A stretch of DNA of 64,000 nt, taken from positions 689,501 through 753,500 of the forward strand of contig NZ_CP030280.1 in assembly GCF_003287895.1 (NCBI RefSeq), given 5' to 3'. The position numbers were made by a program, and so were the translations under genes. The stretch comes from Blautia argi. Lineage in GTDB: Bacteria > Bacillota > Clostridia > Lachnospirales > Lachnospiraceae. Each line of letters starts with the position of its first letter. Within the stretch, counting starts at the first letter, position 1. Shown in pieces: positions 8,537 to 16,520 of the stretch. The notes under the pieces were generated by a model that had not been told where the DNA came from, did not search any database, and saw only the letters and a list, made by a program, of their open reading frames with translations.

Positions 8537-8979
8537 AAGTAATACTGATAGAAGACGTAAAATCTTTAGGCAAAAAAGGACAGATGGTAAACGTAAGCAA
8601 CGGATATGCAAGAAACATGCTGTTTCCGAAGAAATTAGGCGTGGAAGCAACACCGAAAAATATCAATGATCTGAAACTTCAGAAGGCCCATGAGGATAAG
8701 GTAGCAAAGGAAAACCTGGAGGCTGCGAAGAAGTTCAAAGAAGAACTGGAAACCAAGCAGGTGACAGTCAGCATTAAAGTGGGGGAGAATGGCAGAACCT
8801 TTGGCTCTGTATCCACAAAGGAAATTTCAGAAGCAGCAAAGGCACAGCTTGGTTATGAGATTGATAAGAAAAAAATGCAGCTTGCAAACCCGATCAGAGA
8901 GTTGGGAACAACCATGGTTCCCGTGAAATTGCACCCACAGGTAACGGCGGAATTAAAAGTTGTGGTAAAAGAAGCGTAA
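8533..8979 (+). CDS. rplI: 50S ribosomal protein L9
   Basis: 148 residues, starting MKVILIEDVKSLGKKG, then the long connecting helix and a C-terminal rRNA-binding domain, as in all L9 proteins. The ATG overlaps the gdpP stop by 4 bp, so its translation is probably coupled. dnaB follows 19 bp later. Confidence 0.96.
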   Translation: MKVILIEDVKSLGKKGQMVNVSNGYARNMLFPKKLGVEATPKNINDLKLQKAHEDKVAKENLEAAKKFKEELETKQVTVSIKVGENGRTFGSVSTKEISEAAKAQLGYEIDKKKMQLANPIRELGTTMVPVKLHPQVTAELKVVVKEA

Positions 8980-8998
8980 GAAGGGAGTTTCTGCCAAG

Positions 8999-10327
8999 AT
9001 GGAAGAAGCACTGATTAAGAGAATCCTGCCTCACAGTATGGAGGCAGAGCAGTCAGTCATTGGCTCTATGATTATGAGCAGGGACGCCATTGTGGAGGCG
9101 TCTGAGCTGATTACCGGGGCAGATTTCTACCAGCAGCAGTATGGGATTGTGTTTGAAGCCATGGTAGAGCTTCACGATGAAGGAAAGGCTGTAGACCTTG
9201 TAACTTTGCAGGAGCGGCTGAAGGAAAAGGATTTGCCGCCGGAAATCTCCAGCATGGAATTTGTCCGGGATCTTCTGGCAGCAGTTCCTACCTCAGCCAA
9301 TGTAAAATACTATGCCGAAATCGTAGCAGAAAAATCCATGCTGCGGAAGTTGATTAAGACCACAGAGGAAATCAGCAATGCCTGTTATCTGGGCAAGGAG
9401 AAAACCCAGGATATTCTGGAAGTAACGGAAAAGAAAATCTTTGATTTGGTGCAGAACCGGGGCAGTGAGGAATTTGTTCCCATTCGTCAGGTGGTGCTAA
9501 ATGCCATTGAAAAGATTGAGAAAGCCTCCAGAACCCAGGGAAGCGTAACCGGCATTCCCACAGGCTTTATTGACCTGGATTATAAGATGTCCGGCTTTCA
9601 GCCCTCGGATTTGATTCTGGTTGCTGCCAGACCCTCTATGGGAAAAACGGCGTTTGTACTGAATATTGCTCAGTATATGGCTTTTCACAGCAATGTAACC
9701 ACAGCGATTTTCAGCCTGGAAATGTCAAAGGAGCAGCTTGTCAACCGTCTTCTGGCTCTGGAATCCAAGGTGGATTCCCAGAATATTCGAACCGGTAATC
9801 TGGAAGACGAGGAGTGGGCAAAGCTTATTGAAGGCGCCAACATTATCGGAAAGTCCAATCTGATTATTGACGATAAGCCGGGTATTTCTATTTCTGAGTT
9901 GCGTTCCAAATGCAGAAAGTACAAGATGGAGCATAATCTGGGTGTGATTTTTATTGACTACCTGCAGCTTATGACAGGAAGTGGAAGAAGTGAGTCCAGA
10001 CAGCAGGAGATTTCGGAGATTTCCCGTTCTCTGAAGGCATTGGCAAGAGAACTGAATGTGCCTGTGGTGGCGCTTTCCCAGTTGAGCCGTGCCGTAGAAC
10101 AACGCCCGGATCACAGACCCATGCTTTCAGACCTTCGAGAGTCCGGAGCCATTGAGCAGGACGCCGATGTGGTTATGTTTATTTATCGTGATGATTATTA
10201 CAACAAGGATTCCGAGAATAAAAATATTGCGGAAATCATTATAGCAAAACAGAGAAACGGTCCTATTGGTACGGTAAATCTGGTTTGGCTGCCAAATTAT
10301 ACAAAGTTTGTAAATATGAAAAAGTAG
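8999..10327 (+). CDS. dnaB: Replicative DNA helicase DnaB
   Basis: Hexameric 5'-3' helicase that opens DNA at the replication fork. 442 residues: an N-terminal primase-interacting domain (about 1-150), a linker, and a RecA-like ATPase with Walker A ARPSMGKTAF, the FSLEMSKEQL motif, Walker B IFIDYLQLM and the DLRESGAIEQDADVV motif. No intein is present. Last gene of its operon; a bidirectional terminator separates it from convergent thiC. Confidence 0.97.
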   Translation: MEEALIKRILPHSMEAEQSVIGSMIMSRDAIVEASELITGADFYQQQYGIVFEAMVELHDEGKAVDLVTLQERLKEKDLPPEISSMEFVRDLLAAVPTSANVKYYAEIVAEKSMLRKLIKTTEEISNACYLGKEKTQDILEVTEKKIFDLVQNRGSEEFVPIRQVVLNAIEKIEKASRTQGSVTGIPTGFIDLDYKMSGFQPSDLILVAARPSMGKTAFVLNIAQYMAFHSNVTTAIFSLEMSKEQLVNRLLALESKVDSQNIRTGNLEDEEWAKLIEGANIIGKSNLIIDDKPGISISELRSKCRKYKMEHNLGVIFIDYLQLMTGSGRSESRQQEISEISRSLKALARELNVPVVALSQLSRAVEQRPDHRPMLSDLRESGAIEQDADVVMFIYRDDYYNKDSENKNIAEIIIAKQRNGPIGTVNLVWLPNYTKFVNMKK

Positions 10328-10376
10328 AAGAGGCTATGGCATAAGCTGCATATCATTTTGTGCCATAGCCTCTTTT
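10328..10376 (+). terminator. Terminator between dnaB and thiC
   Basis: A 14-bp perfect stem (AAGAGGCTATGGCA at 10328 with its complement at 10361-10374) and a short T run. The symmetrical stem probably also stops minus-strand thiC transcripts. Confidence 0.85.
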
Positions 10377-10414
10377 GTTATGCTTTGGCAGAGAGAAGAG
10401 GTCAGGGATTTTTA

Positions 10415-11722
10415 TTACTCATCATAGATATTTACAATTTCTCCATCCAGTATCCGGTTCATGTTTTTTACAGCGCAGAAGTTTCCACACATACTGCAGG
10501 TGTCTTCTTTTTCCGGCTTTGCCTCCTCCCGGTATTGTCTGGCTTTTTCCGGATCAATACACAGCCGGAACATTTCTTCCCAGTCCAGATTTTTCCGGGC
10601 AGTGCTCATGGCAGAATCCCAGTCAGAGGCGCCTTTTACCCCTTTGGCGATATCCGCGGCGTGTGCAGCAATTTTAGAAGCAATGATACCCTCCTTTACG
10701 TCTTTTTCGTCCGGCAGACGCAGATGCTCGGCTGGTGTGACATAACAGAGAAAGGAAGCACCGCAGGAAGCGGCAATGGCTCCTCCAATGGCTGCTGTAA
10801 TATGGTCGTATCCGGGGGCAATGTCCGTTACAAGAGGTCCCAGCACATAAAACGGTGCGCCCTGGCACACGGTCTGCTGGATTTTCATATTGGCTTCAAT
10901 CTGATTCAGAGGCATGTGGCCGGGTCCTTCAATAATCACCTGTACATCTTTTTCCCATGCCCGTCTGGTAAGTTCTCCAAGAGTTACCAGCTCTTCAATT
11001 TGAGAAATATCTCCTGCATCGGCAAGGCAGCCTGGACGGCAGGCATCTCCAAGGCTTAAGGTGACATCGTATTTTCGGCAGATGTCCAGAATCCGGTCAT
11101 AATGCTTATAGAAAGGATTTTCCTGTCCGGTCATTTCCTGCCAGGCAAAAATAATAGAGCCCCCTCTGGAAACAATGTTGGTGAGCCGCCTGTTTTCTTT
11201 AAAACGGCGGGCAGTATTTTTGTTGATGCCCACATGGATTGTCATAAAATCCACGCCGTCCTTTGCATGCATTTCCACAATATCCAGCCATTCTTCGGAA
11301 GTAATATCTTTTAAAGGCTTATGATAATAGACTACTGCGTCATAGATAGGAACCGTTCCGATGATGGCCGGACATTCCTGTGTGAGTTTTTGGCGAAAAG
11401 CTCTGGTATCTCCGTAGGAACTTAAATCCATAATCGATTCTGCTCCCATATCTACAGCCTGCCGAACTTTATGAAGCTCCATATCTATATCTTTCCAGTC
11501 CCGTGAAGTGCCCAGATTGACATTGATTTTGGTTTTCAACATAGAACCAATGGCATTGGGATTCAGGCATTGGTGCTGTTTATTTGCCGGAATGACGGCT
11601 TTTCCCTCTGCGATATAGTGGCGTAGCTCTTCTGCCGGTATTCCTTCTTTTTTTGCGGCGATTTCCATTTCCGGGGTAATGATTCCCTGCCTTGCGGCAT
11701 GCATTTGTGTGGTATAAGTCAT
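10415..11722 (-). CDS. thiC: Phosphomethylpyrimidine synthase ThiC
   Basis: Radical-SAM enzyme that converts aminoimidazole ribotide to the HMP-phosphate pyrimidine of thiamine. 435 residues, the short Gram-positive form. The C-terminal [10 protein letters not shown] supplies the [4Fe-4S] cysteines, and the core has [10 protein letters not shown] and the EGPGHMPL motif. It stands alone behind a TPP riboswitch and its own promoter, so thiamine pyrophosphate should repress it. The other thi genes are not in the window. Confidence 0.96.
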   Translation of the reverse strand: MTYTTQMHAARQGIITPEMEIAAKKEGIPAEELRHYIAEGKAVIPANKQHQCLNPNAIGSMLKTKINVNLGTSRDWKDIDMELHKVRQAVDMGAESIMDLSSYGDTRAFRQKLTQECPAIIGTVPIYDAVVYYHKPLKDITSEEWLDIVEMHAKDGVDFMTIHVGINKNTARRFKENRRLTNIVSRGGSIIFAWQEMTGQENPFYKHYDRILDICRKYDVTLSLGDACRPGCLADAGDISQIEELVTLGELTRRAWEKDVQVIIEGPGHMPLNQIEANMKIQQTVCQGAPFYVLGPLVTDIAPGYDHITAAIGGAIAASCGASFLCYVTPAEHLRLPDEKDVKEGIIASKIAAHAADIAKGVKGASDWDSAMSTARKNLDWEEMFRLCIDPEKARQYREEAKPEKEDTCSMCGNFCAVKNMNRILDGEIVNIYDE

Positions 11723-11787
11723 AGATTTTCTCCAATCTTTTGTTTTTAAACCAGAGAATTCGAACCTGCAGCACAGCCGTTTTCACA

Positions 11788-11824
11788 AAAAGAAAAAGTC
11801 TGTGCCGAAATAGGACGCACAGAC
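11788..11824 (-). terminator. Riboswitch expression-platform terminator of thiC
   Basis: Read on the minus strand, GTCTGTGC (11824-11817) pairs with GCACAGAC (11805-11798) and is followed by TTTTTCTTTT. It lies between the TPP aptamer and thiC, so ligand-dependent termination is the likely mechanism. Confidence 0.8.
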
Positions 11825-11842
11825 ATATAAAATCAGTATGTG

Positions 11843-11929
11843 TAAACTCCCTACGTTGGCATAATCCAAATCAGGTAATACAGGTCGAAGTCGAACTTCC
11901 TCTCAGCCCATAAGGCTCCCTGGTTATTT
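11843..11929 (-). promoter_or_regulatory. TPP riboswitch (THI element) controlling thiC
   Basis: On the minus strand the aptamer signature is plain: AGGGAGCC, GGGCTGAGAGGAAG, then ACCTGATTTGGATTATGCC and AACGTAGGGAG. These are the conserved P2-P5 elements of the THI box. A terminator hairpin lies downstream and a promoter directly upstream. Confidence 0.95.
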
Positions 11930-11935
11930 TTTATC

Positions 11936-11964
11936 AGTTTAGCACCCCTTAGAGGGCTTGTCAA
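11936..11964 (-). promoter_or_regulatory. Promoter of the thiC transcript
   Basis: On the minus strand, consensus TTGACA (11964-11959), 17-bp spacer, TAAACT (11941-11936), immediately upstream of the riboswitch. Confidence 0.8.
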
Positions 11965-11987
11965 CAGTTTTTGTCGAACGTATTTTC

Positions 11988-12015
11988 TTGCATTTTTATA
12001 ACGCTTTGTTATAAT
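11988..12015 (+). promoter_or_regulatory. Promoter of the MerR-like gene
   Basis: TTGCAT at 11988-11993, 16-bp spacer, TATAAT at 12010-12015. The gene starts at 12047 after an AAAGGGG site. Confidence 0.7.
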
Positions 12016-12046
12016 AATTAAGAGAAACAAAGAAAGGGGTCAGTAT

Positions 12047-12542
12047 ATGCAGAAAACCATTTATTCGGTTTCGGAGGCAGTACGCTTTCTGGACATACAG
12101 TCCCATGTGCTTCGGTACTGGGAAGAGGAGCTGCGTCTTCCGATTGGAAGAAACGAAATGGGACACAGATACTACACCCGATGGGATATTCAGATTTTCA
12201 TGAGTATTAGAGAACTAAAGAAAAAAGGGTATGCATTAAAGGAAATCGGAGAGCTGACAACCCTTTTTTATAAAAATCAGGTGGACGAAAAACAGCCTGA
12301 GCATAGAGAGTCTGCAAAAAAGAAAAAAGAGAGGAAAAAATCCACGCCCCCCGGTATCCAGGGAATTTATGGAGATTATCAGCAAACTGGTTGCGAACAG
12401 AATCCAGGAGAAAAATTCAGAAGAAGAGAGGTATAAGCGTCTTGATGAAAGGATTCGTATTTGTCAGCAGTCCAGAAGAGAGGCAGCGGCAGCTCTGGAA
12501 AAAGAAGCGCAAAAAAAGAGGAGGATTTTTAAAAGAAAGTAA
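12047..12542 (+). pseudogene. MerR-like DNA-binding protein, frameshifted
   Basis: The first frame (12047-12436) encodes a winged-helix MerR-type domain: IYSVSEAVRFLDIQSHVLRYW, then GHRYYTRWDIQIFMSI and a Lys-rich stretch, then an unlikely tail. From about 12351 the frame one base ahead is open and encodes the expected coiled coil (EFMEIISKLVANRIQEKN onward, ending KRRIFKRK) to the stop at 12540-12542. Removing one base from the run of six C near 12346-12352 joins both parts. The rebuilt protein has about 164 residues, with an N-terminal DNA-binding domain and a C-terminal helical part. Sequence error is as likely as true inactivation. Target genes unknown. Confidence 0.75.
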
Positions 12543-12551
12543 AAAGAGAAG

Positions 12552-12589
12552 ACGAAGAGGCAGGAACATTAAGCTTCCTGCCTCTTCGT
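12552..12589 (-). terminator. Hairpin between the MerR-like gene and ferredoxin
   Basis: A perfect 15-bp inverted repeat (ACGAAGAGGCAGGAA at 12552 and its complement at 12575-12589) with an 8-nt loop. A T-rich tract follows only on the minus strand, so it mainly ends the ferredoxin transcript, though it could act both ways. Confidence 0.8.
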
Positions 12590-12630
12590 ACCTTTCATGA
12601 TACAGAATAAAAGTCCTGTATTATGTAATA

Positions 12631-12801
12631 TTAGCCTTCTACGATAGCTTCTGTAGGACAAACACCAGCGCATGTTCCGCAGTCAACGCATGTATCAGCG
12701 TCGATAACGTATTTGTCATCGCCTTCGGAAATAGCTTCTACCGGACATTCACCAGCGCATGTTCCGCAGCTTACACATTCATCTGTAATAACGTATGCCA
12801 T
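12631..12801 (-). CDS. 2[4Fe-4S] ferredoxin
   Basis: Small electron carrier for anaerobic metabolism. 56 residues, with two CxxCxxCxxxCP motifs at Cys9/12/15/19 and Cys38/41/44/48, the classic clostridial arrangement with internal twofold symmetry. The ATG at 12801 has an AGGAGG site. Single gene ended by the hairpin at 12552-12589. Likely partners are pyruvate:ferredoxin oxidoreductase and hydrogenase, which are not in the window. Confidence 0.94.
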   Translation of the reverse strand: MAYVITDECVSCGTCAGECPVEAISEGDDKYVIDADTCVDCGTCAGVCPTEAIVEG

Positions 12802-12924
12802 GATTGTATCCTCCTTTATATTCTGAATCTTTCAATTCAGTTCTTAGGGTTATTCTAATATATTTGTTTCTATAATACAAGTCTTATTTTACGAACATAG
12901 CAGGATTTTTTGGTTGTAGGCATA

Positions 12925-12936
12925 ATTGTATACAAA
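12925..12936. promoter_or_regulatory. TTGTATACAA palindrome between ferredoxin and the DUF1858 gene
   Basis: The sequence ATTGTATACAAA contains a 10-bp perfect palindrome of the type bound by GntR-family repressors. The same 10-mer recurs at 23246-23255 upstream of the aconitase-like gene. Function is inference. Confidence 0.35.
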
Positions 12937-12962
12937 ATGCAAAAGTAAATGGAGAAAAACAG

Positions 12963-12991
12963 TTGAATATCCTGCAAAAACAGATTATAAT
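12963..12991 (+). promoter_or_regulatory. Promoter of the DUF1858 gene
   Basis: TTGAAT at 12963-12968, 17-bp spacer, TATAAT at 12986-12991. Confidence 0.8.
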
Positions 12992-13025
12992 AAAACAATA
13001 AAATATTTTAAGGAGGAAGCTATCC

Positions 13026-13226
13026 ATGAAGGTAACAGCAGATATGACAATCGGCGAACTGATTCGTTTAGATGAAAATATTGTACCAATTCTAATGAGA
13101 GCAGGTATGCACTGCATCGGCTGTCCGTCCGCACAGGGAGAATCTCTGGCAGAAGCAGCTATGGTTCACGGAATTGACGGAAACATGCTGATCGCACAGA
13201 TTAATGATTTCCTGGAAAACAAATAA
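13026..13226 (+). CDS. DUF1858 domain protein
   Basis: A 66-residue protein made almost entirely of a DUF1858 domain: [35 protein letters not shown]. The conserved HCIGCP cysteines resemble the N-terminal domain of the iron-sulfur repair protein ScdA/RIC. A role with metal or redox chemistry is possible but not shown. It has a strong promoter, an AGGAGG site and a terminator, so it is a single-gene unit, divergent from ferredoxin. Confidence 0.88.
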   Translation: MKVTADMTIGELIRLDENIVPILMRAGMHCIGCPSAQGESLAEAAMVHGIDGNMLIAQINDFLENK

Positions 13227-13245
13227 GATTTCCTATAAAGTAAAA

Positions 13246-13274
13246 AGGACACCCGTTCATGGGTGCCCTTTTTT
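13246..13274. terminator. Bidirectional terminator between the DUF1858 gene and mecA
   Basis: AGGaCACCC and GGGTGcCCT pair around GTTCAT. Ts follow on the + strand (13269-13274) and, read on the minus strand, after the other arm. Confidence 0.85.
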
Positions 13275-13330
13275 AAATTTGTGTAAGATGTGTCAATGCC
13301 TTGGATGGAAGAATACAGACACCGTGTTCT

Positions 13331-14050
13331 TTAAAAATATGCCTGCTTTGCCGGAGAGAAGGGACTTCCCTTTCCATATTCAGAAAGCATGTTGCATACT
13401 CTGTTGAAATCCTCTGGTGAGGTTTCTTCCTGATGGAGTACCAGGGAGTAGGTATTGTTTTTCTCATCCTTATACAGAGCGCTGAAGCCCTGGAAGAAAT
13501 TGTTCAGCCCATGGGCTGCTTCAATAACGGTATCCAGGTTTTGGAAAACATATTCCCGCATTAAGTTGACAGAAACAGGGGTATCCCCGATGTTTTCCGG
13601 CTTTGTGGCCGTTTCTTTGTTTTCGGAGGCTGCTTTTTCTTTTTTTCTGCGCTCCATGGCTTTTGCCTTTGCCTCATAAATTTTCTGGAAGATATCCAGG
13701 ATATCGTCAGCGCCTTCTACTTCAATAGGAGGGGCGTCCTCGGAAACGGCTGTAGCATTGCCAAAAGGGGTGAATTTGGAAAAGCGGGTATCCAGTTCCT
13801 CCGGGTCATCTACCTTGGAAATAATTAAAATAATACTGTCTGCAGACACCGGAATTGCCTCAATCATGAGAGGTGTATTGTCAGCTTCAAAGCCAAACTC
13901 GGAACTTGCCTGCTGCATCATATCCCGGAAAAGAGTTTTTGCCTTATCACTGCCGTAAGCCAGCTCACTTAAACGAATTTGCCGTTCCTCCAAATCAGCT
14001 CTTGTCAGTGTACAACGTATCTGATTTTCATTTATTTTTTCTATTTTCAT
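13331..14050 (-). CDS. mecA: Adaptor protein MecA (C-terminus frameshifted)
   Basis: Adaptor that brings substrates to the ClpC unfoldase. The intact frame gives 239 residues with the MecA N-terminal domain (MKIEKINENQIRCTLTRADL), an acidic and Lys-rich linker, and most of the C-terminal ClpC-binding domain. It ends abruptly at AKQAYF. In the neighbouring frame the normal MecA ending continues (FKEHGVCILPSKALTHLTQI) to a stop at 13273-13275, right beside the terminator. Deleting one T from the run of five Ts (As at 13333-13337 on the + strand) restores a protein of about 258 residues. So the gene really spans 13273-14050 and is either disrupted at its end or misread. Confidence 0.88.
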   Translation of the reverse strand: MKIEKINENQIRCTLTRADLEERQIRLSELAYGSDKAKTLFRDMMQQASSEFGFEADNTPLMIEAIPVSADSIILIISKVDDPEELDTRFSKFTPFGNATAVSEDAPPIEVEGADDILDIFQKIYEAKAKAMERRKKEKAASENKETATKPENIGDTPVSVNLMREYVFQNLDTVIEAAHGLNNFFQGFSALYKDEKNNTYSLVLHQEETSPEDFNRVCNMLSEYGKGSPFSPAKQAYF

Positions 14051-14103
14051 AACATCACGTCCTGTCTGGTTAATTCATCTAAAGATGCTATTTCTCCTTT
14101 TAT

Positions 14104-14133
14104 ATTATATACTATGCATTGCCGGATTGTAAA
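14104..14133 (-). promoter_or_regulatory. Promoter of mecA
   Basis: On the minus strand TTTACA (14133-14128), 18-bp spacer, TATAAT (14109-14104). It is back to back with the promoter at 14144. Confidence 0.7.
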
Positions 14134-14143
14134 GAAGAAATAC

Positions 14144-14172
14144 TTGCTAATTCCGAGAGCTGGTGTTATAAT
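14144..14172 (+). promoter_or_regulatory. Promoter of the structured leader before the 14453 gene
   Basis: TTGCTA at 14144-14149, 17-bp spacer, TATAAT at 14167-14172 preceded by TGT (extended -10). A strong site, yet the first good gene start is 280 bp away. Confidence 0.75.
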
Positions 14173-14178
14173 GAAAAT

Positions 14179-14452
14179 CAGGTAAGAGAAGACTGTCCTG
14201 TAAATTTTACAGAGAGGAGTGAAATACAGGTAGTCTTTTGACATTTGACAGATTTTATGATTCAAGAAATGCGGCGGTCTGCTGCAGCAGTCTGGTACAT
14301 TCTGTATCACTGCAGATTTCCATTTATATCAAGATCAAAACATACGGGCAGTCTATCTTTATCTTTTGTAACTGAATGAGGCGTTTTGTGCAAGGAAAAA
14401 GAAAGCAGGATAATAATATATCACAAGCATTTATATTCTGCGGGAGGAAGAT
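14179..14452 (+). ncRNA. Candidate structured leader RNA or small RNA
   Basis: About 274 nt between a strong promoter and the next gene start, without a convincing gene. It begins with a long-range stem: AAGACTgtCCTGTA at 14189-14202 pairs with TACAGGtAGTCTT at 14226-14238. A self-complementary CTGCTGCAGCAG follows at 14280-14291. It matches no riboswitch class I can recognise. It could be a cis-regulatory leader for the 69-residue protein or a separate small RNA. Confidence 0.4.
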
Positions 14453-14662
14453 ATGGATAAAAAAGAAAAACAGCTTTTGCACCGGGAGTTGGAAACCTAT
14501 GAGGATATGGGAGTGCTTCTCTATCTGAACGGGAGAAGTACGACTCCAAAACGTATTGAGAAAGCATACAGAATTGCCGAGGATGGAAACTATATGCGGG
14601 ACTACATTCAAGATGAAAGCGGGAAATTGCAGGCTGTTTCCTTTGATTTTGTGAAGAATTAA
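14453..14662 (+). CDS. Small hypothetical protein (69 residues)
   Basis: I do not recognise a family. The protein is charged and probably soluble: MDKKEKQLLHRELETYEDMG, then a Lys/Arg-rich middle and an acidic end. No membrane span or signal is seen. The start has a strong GGGAGG site 7 nt upstream and codon use like its neighbours, so it is likely real. It lies behind a long structured leader. Confidence 0.65.
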   Translation: MDKKEKQLLHRELETYEDMGVLLYLNGRSTTPKRIEKAYRIAEDGNYMRDYIQDESGKLQAVSFDFVKN

Positions 14663-14747
14663 AGGGGCTGTAATTGTGTACAAAAAAGAAAAAAATCTGA
14701 AAAAAACATGAAATTCCGGAAGAAATAGATGACGAAAGAGAAAAATA

Positions 14748-14756
14748 TGCTATAAT
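14748..14756 (+). promoter_or_regulatory. Extended -10 promoter of the GH18-like gene
   Basis: TGCTATAAT, an extended -10 with a full TATAAT; no good -35 is seen. A TTGTGTACAA element lies about 70 bp upstream. Confidence 0.55.
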
Positions 14757-14790
14757 ACACATATCAAAAGAGAGTAAAAGGAGCTGAAGC

Positions 14791-16494
14791 ATGGCAAAAC
14801 GAAGGAAAAGAAGAAGGCGCAGGAGAAGCTTTCCCCCTGCACTGATAGCGTTATTTCTTATCGTAATCGTTGGGGCAGCGGGGCTTATTACAACCTATGT
14901 AAAGAAATATACACCGTCAGATATCCGAATGGATTTGGCAGACTATTATAAGCTGGAATCCCCGGAGGAGGTTGCCCTGATTTTTCAGGATACCTTAAGT
15001 GAGTACAGAGGCAGGCTCATAGAGGATATGATCTATCTTCCCTATCAGGCAGTAACCGGTGTTCTGGGCGGAAGATTTTACTGGGATCAGGAAACACAGA
15101 GTATGTTGTATACAACCCCGGATTCTGTAATAGAGATTCAGCCGGATATGGAATTTCAGGCACAGGGGCAGGAACAGAGTTTTGTTCCGGTGAGAAAGCT
15201 GGACGAGAGTCTTTATATTGCTCTGGATTTTCTGGAAAATTATATGCAGATAGAAAGTCGGGTATACGAAAAACCGGCAAGAGTTGTTATTACCTATGAG
15301 TGGCAGAAGATTCAGACTGTGGAGGCAGACCGGGATACTGTAGTTCGTTACCAGGGCGGAATTAAGAGTCCCATTCTTTCTGATGTGAAAGCAGGGGATT
15401 CCATGGAACTTTTGGAGGAACTGGAAAACTGGTCCAGAGTTCTGACAAAAGACGGAATCGACGGCTATGTAAAAAAAGAAGATCTGAAAGCGTCAAAGAC
15501 AGCCGAGCCAAAATACCAGGGGGCTTATGAGGAGAATTTTACCAGCCTTACCAGAGATTATAAAATCAACCTTGCATGGCATCAGGTTACCTCCGAGGCA
15601 GCCAATGGAGCTTTTGAGCAGACGGTAAAGGATTTGCAGGGCGTCAATGTTATTTCCCCTACCTGGTTTTCTGTGACAGGAACAGAGGGAACGATTTCTT
15701 CCCTTGCCAGCGCAGAATATGTAGAAAAAGCACACAAAAAGGGCATGGAGGTCTGGGGACTGATTGATAATTTTGATAAAAATGTAAGCACACTGGAAAC
15801 CCTGTCTAAAAGAAGCGCCAGAACCCATATCATTGAGATGCTTTTAAGTGAAGCCAAAAGAGTGGGAATGGACGGAATTAATTTAGACTTTGAGGCGCTG
15901 ACAGAGGAAGAGGCGCCGCATTTTATCCAGTTTGTCAGAGAACTGTCTGTTATGTGCAGAGCCAACAATCTGGTTCTGTCTGTGGACAATCCGGTTCCGC
16001 AGTATACTTCTTTTTATAACAGAAAGGAACAGGGGATTGTGGCGGATTATGTGATTATCATGGGATATGATGAACATACTGTTGGAGCGGAAACTGCAGG
16101 TTCTGTAGCGTCCCTTCCTTTTGTGGAAGCGGGAATTGTCCAGACTCTGAAGGAAGTTCCTAAGGAAAAGGTGATTAACGGTGTGCCGTTTTATACCAGA
16201 TTGTGGACAGAGAACAATAATGGAGCTGTGACCAGTGAGGTCTTTGGCATGGATCAGGCAGAAAAATATGTGCAGGAAAAAGGCATGGAAGTATACTGGA
16301 ATAAAGATGTATCGCAGAATTATGGCGAGCTTGCCACTTCCGAGGGTACACAGAAAATCTGGCTGGAAGATGAGAAATCTCTGGAAGCAAAGATGAAACT
16401 GATACAGCAGTATGAGCTGGCAGGGGTAGCAGAATGGAAGCTGGGATTTGAACGGGCAGATGTATGGCCGGTTATCAGCAAATATTTACAGTAA
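14791..16494 (+). CDS. Membrane-anchored GH18-type glycosidase with SH3 domain
   Basis: Probable cell-wall or spore-cortex glucosaminidase of the YaaH/SleL-like group. 567 residues: a run of Arg/Lys, one membrane span (about 16-36), a stalk similar to copper-amine-oxidase N-terminal domains (about 80-170), a bacterial SH3 domain (about 175-235), then a GH18 barrel (about 255-565). The GH18 active-site signature is DGINLDFE, with Asp361, Asp366 and acid Glu368. The lysine and arginine leader is very basic (KRRKRRRRRR). It is followed 26 bp later by the DivIVA-like gene, which suggests a link to growth or division. Confidence 0.85.
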   Translation: MAKRRKRRRRRRSFPPALIALFLIVIVGAAGLITTYVKKYTPSDIRMDLADYYKLESPEEVALIFQDTLSEYRGRLIEDMIYLPYQAVTGVLGGRFYWDQETQSMLYTTPDSVIEIQPDMEFQAQGQEQSFVPVRKLDESLYIALDFLENYMQIESRVYEKPARVVITYEWQKIQTVEADRDTVVRYQGGIKSPILSDVKAGDSMELLEELENWSRVLTKDGIDGYVKKEDLKASKTAEPKYQGAYEENFTSLTRDYKINLAWHQVTSEAANGAFEQTVKDLQGVNVISPTWFSVTGTEGTISSLASAEYVEKAHKKGMEVWGLIDNFDKNVSTLETLSKRSARTHIIEMLLSEAKRVGMDGINLDFEALTEEEAPHFIQFVRELSVMCRANNLVLSVDNPVPQYTSFYNRKEQGIVADYVIIMGYDEHTVGAETAGSVASLPFVEAGIVQTLKEVPKEKVINGVPFYTRLWTENNNGAVTSEVFGMDQAEKYVQEKGMEVYWNKDVSQNYGELATSEGTQKIWLEDEKSLEAKMKLIQQYELAGVAEWKLGFERADVWPVISKYLQ

Positions 16495-16520
16495 GAAGAA
16501 AAAGTACGAGGTGGAGTATT

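Noticed and set aside
10358..11059. A 233-residue open frame on the + strand
   Set aside because: It is antisense to thiC, which has clear family motifs, a riboswitch and a promoter; the + strand frame has no family features.
11745..11775. A tRNA-like T loop (GGTTCGAATTC on the minus strand) near thiC
   Set aside because: The flanking bases do not form the T stem, and no acceptor stem or anticodon arm fits around it.
12391..12600. A separate 69-residue Arg/Lys-rich protein
   Set aside because: It is the third frame over the end of the MerR-like gene; the conserved coiled-coil reading is in a different frame.
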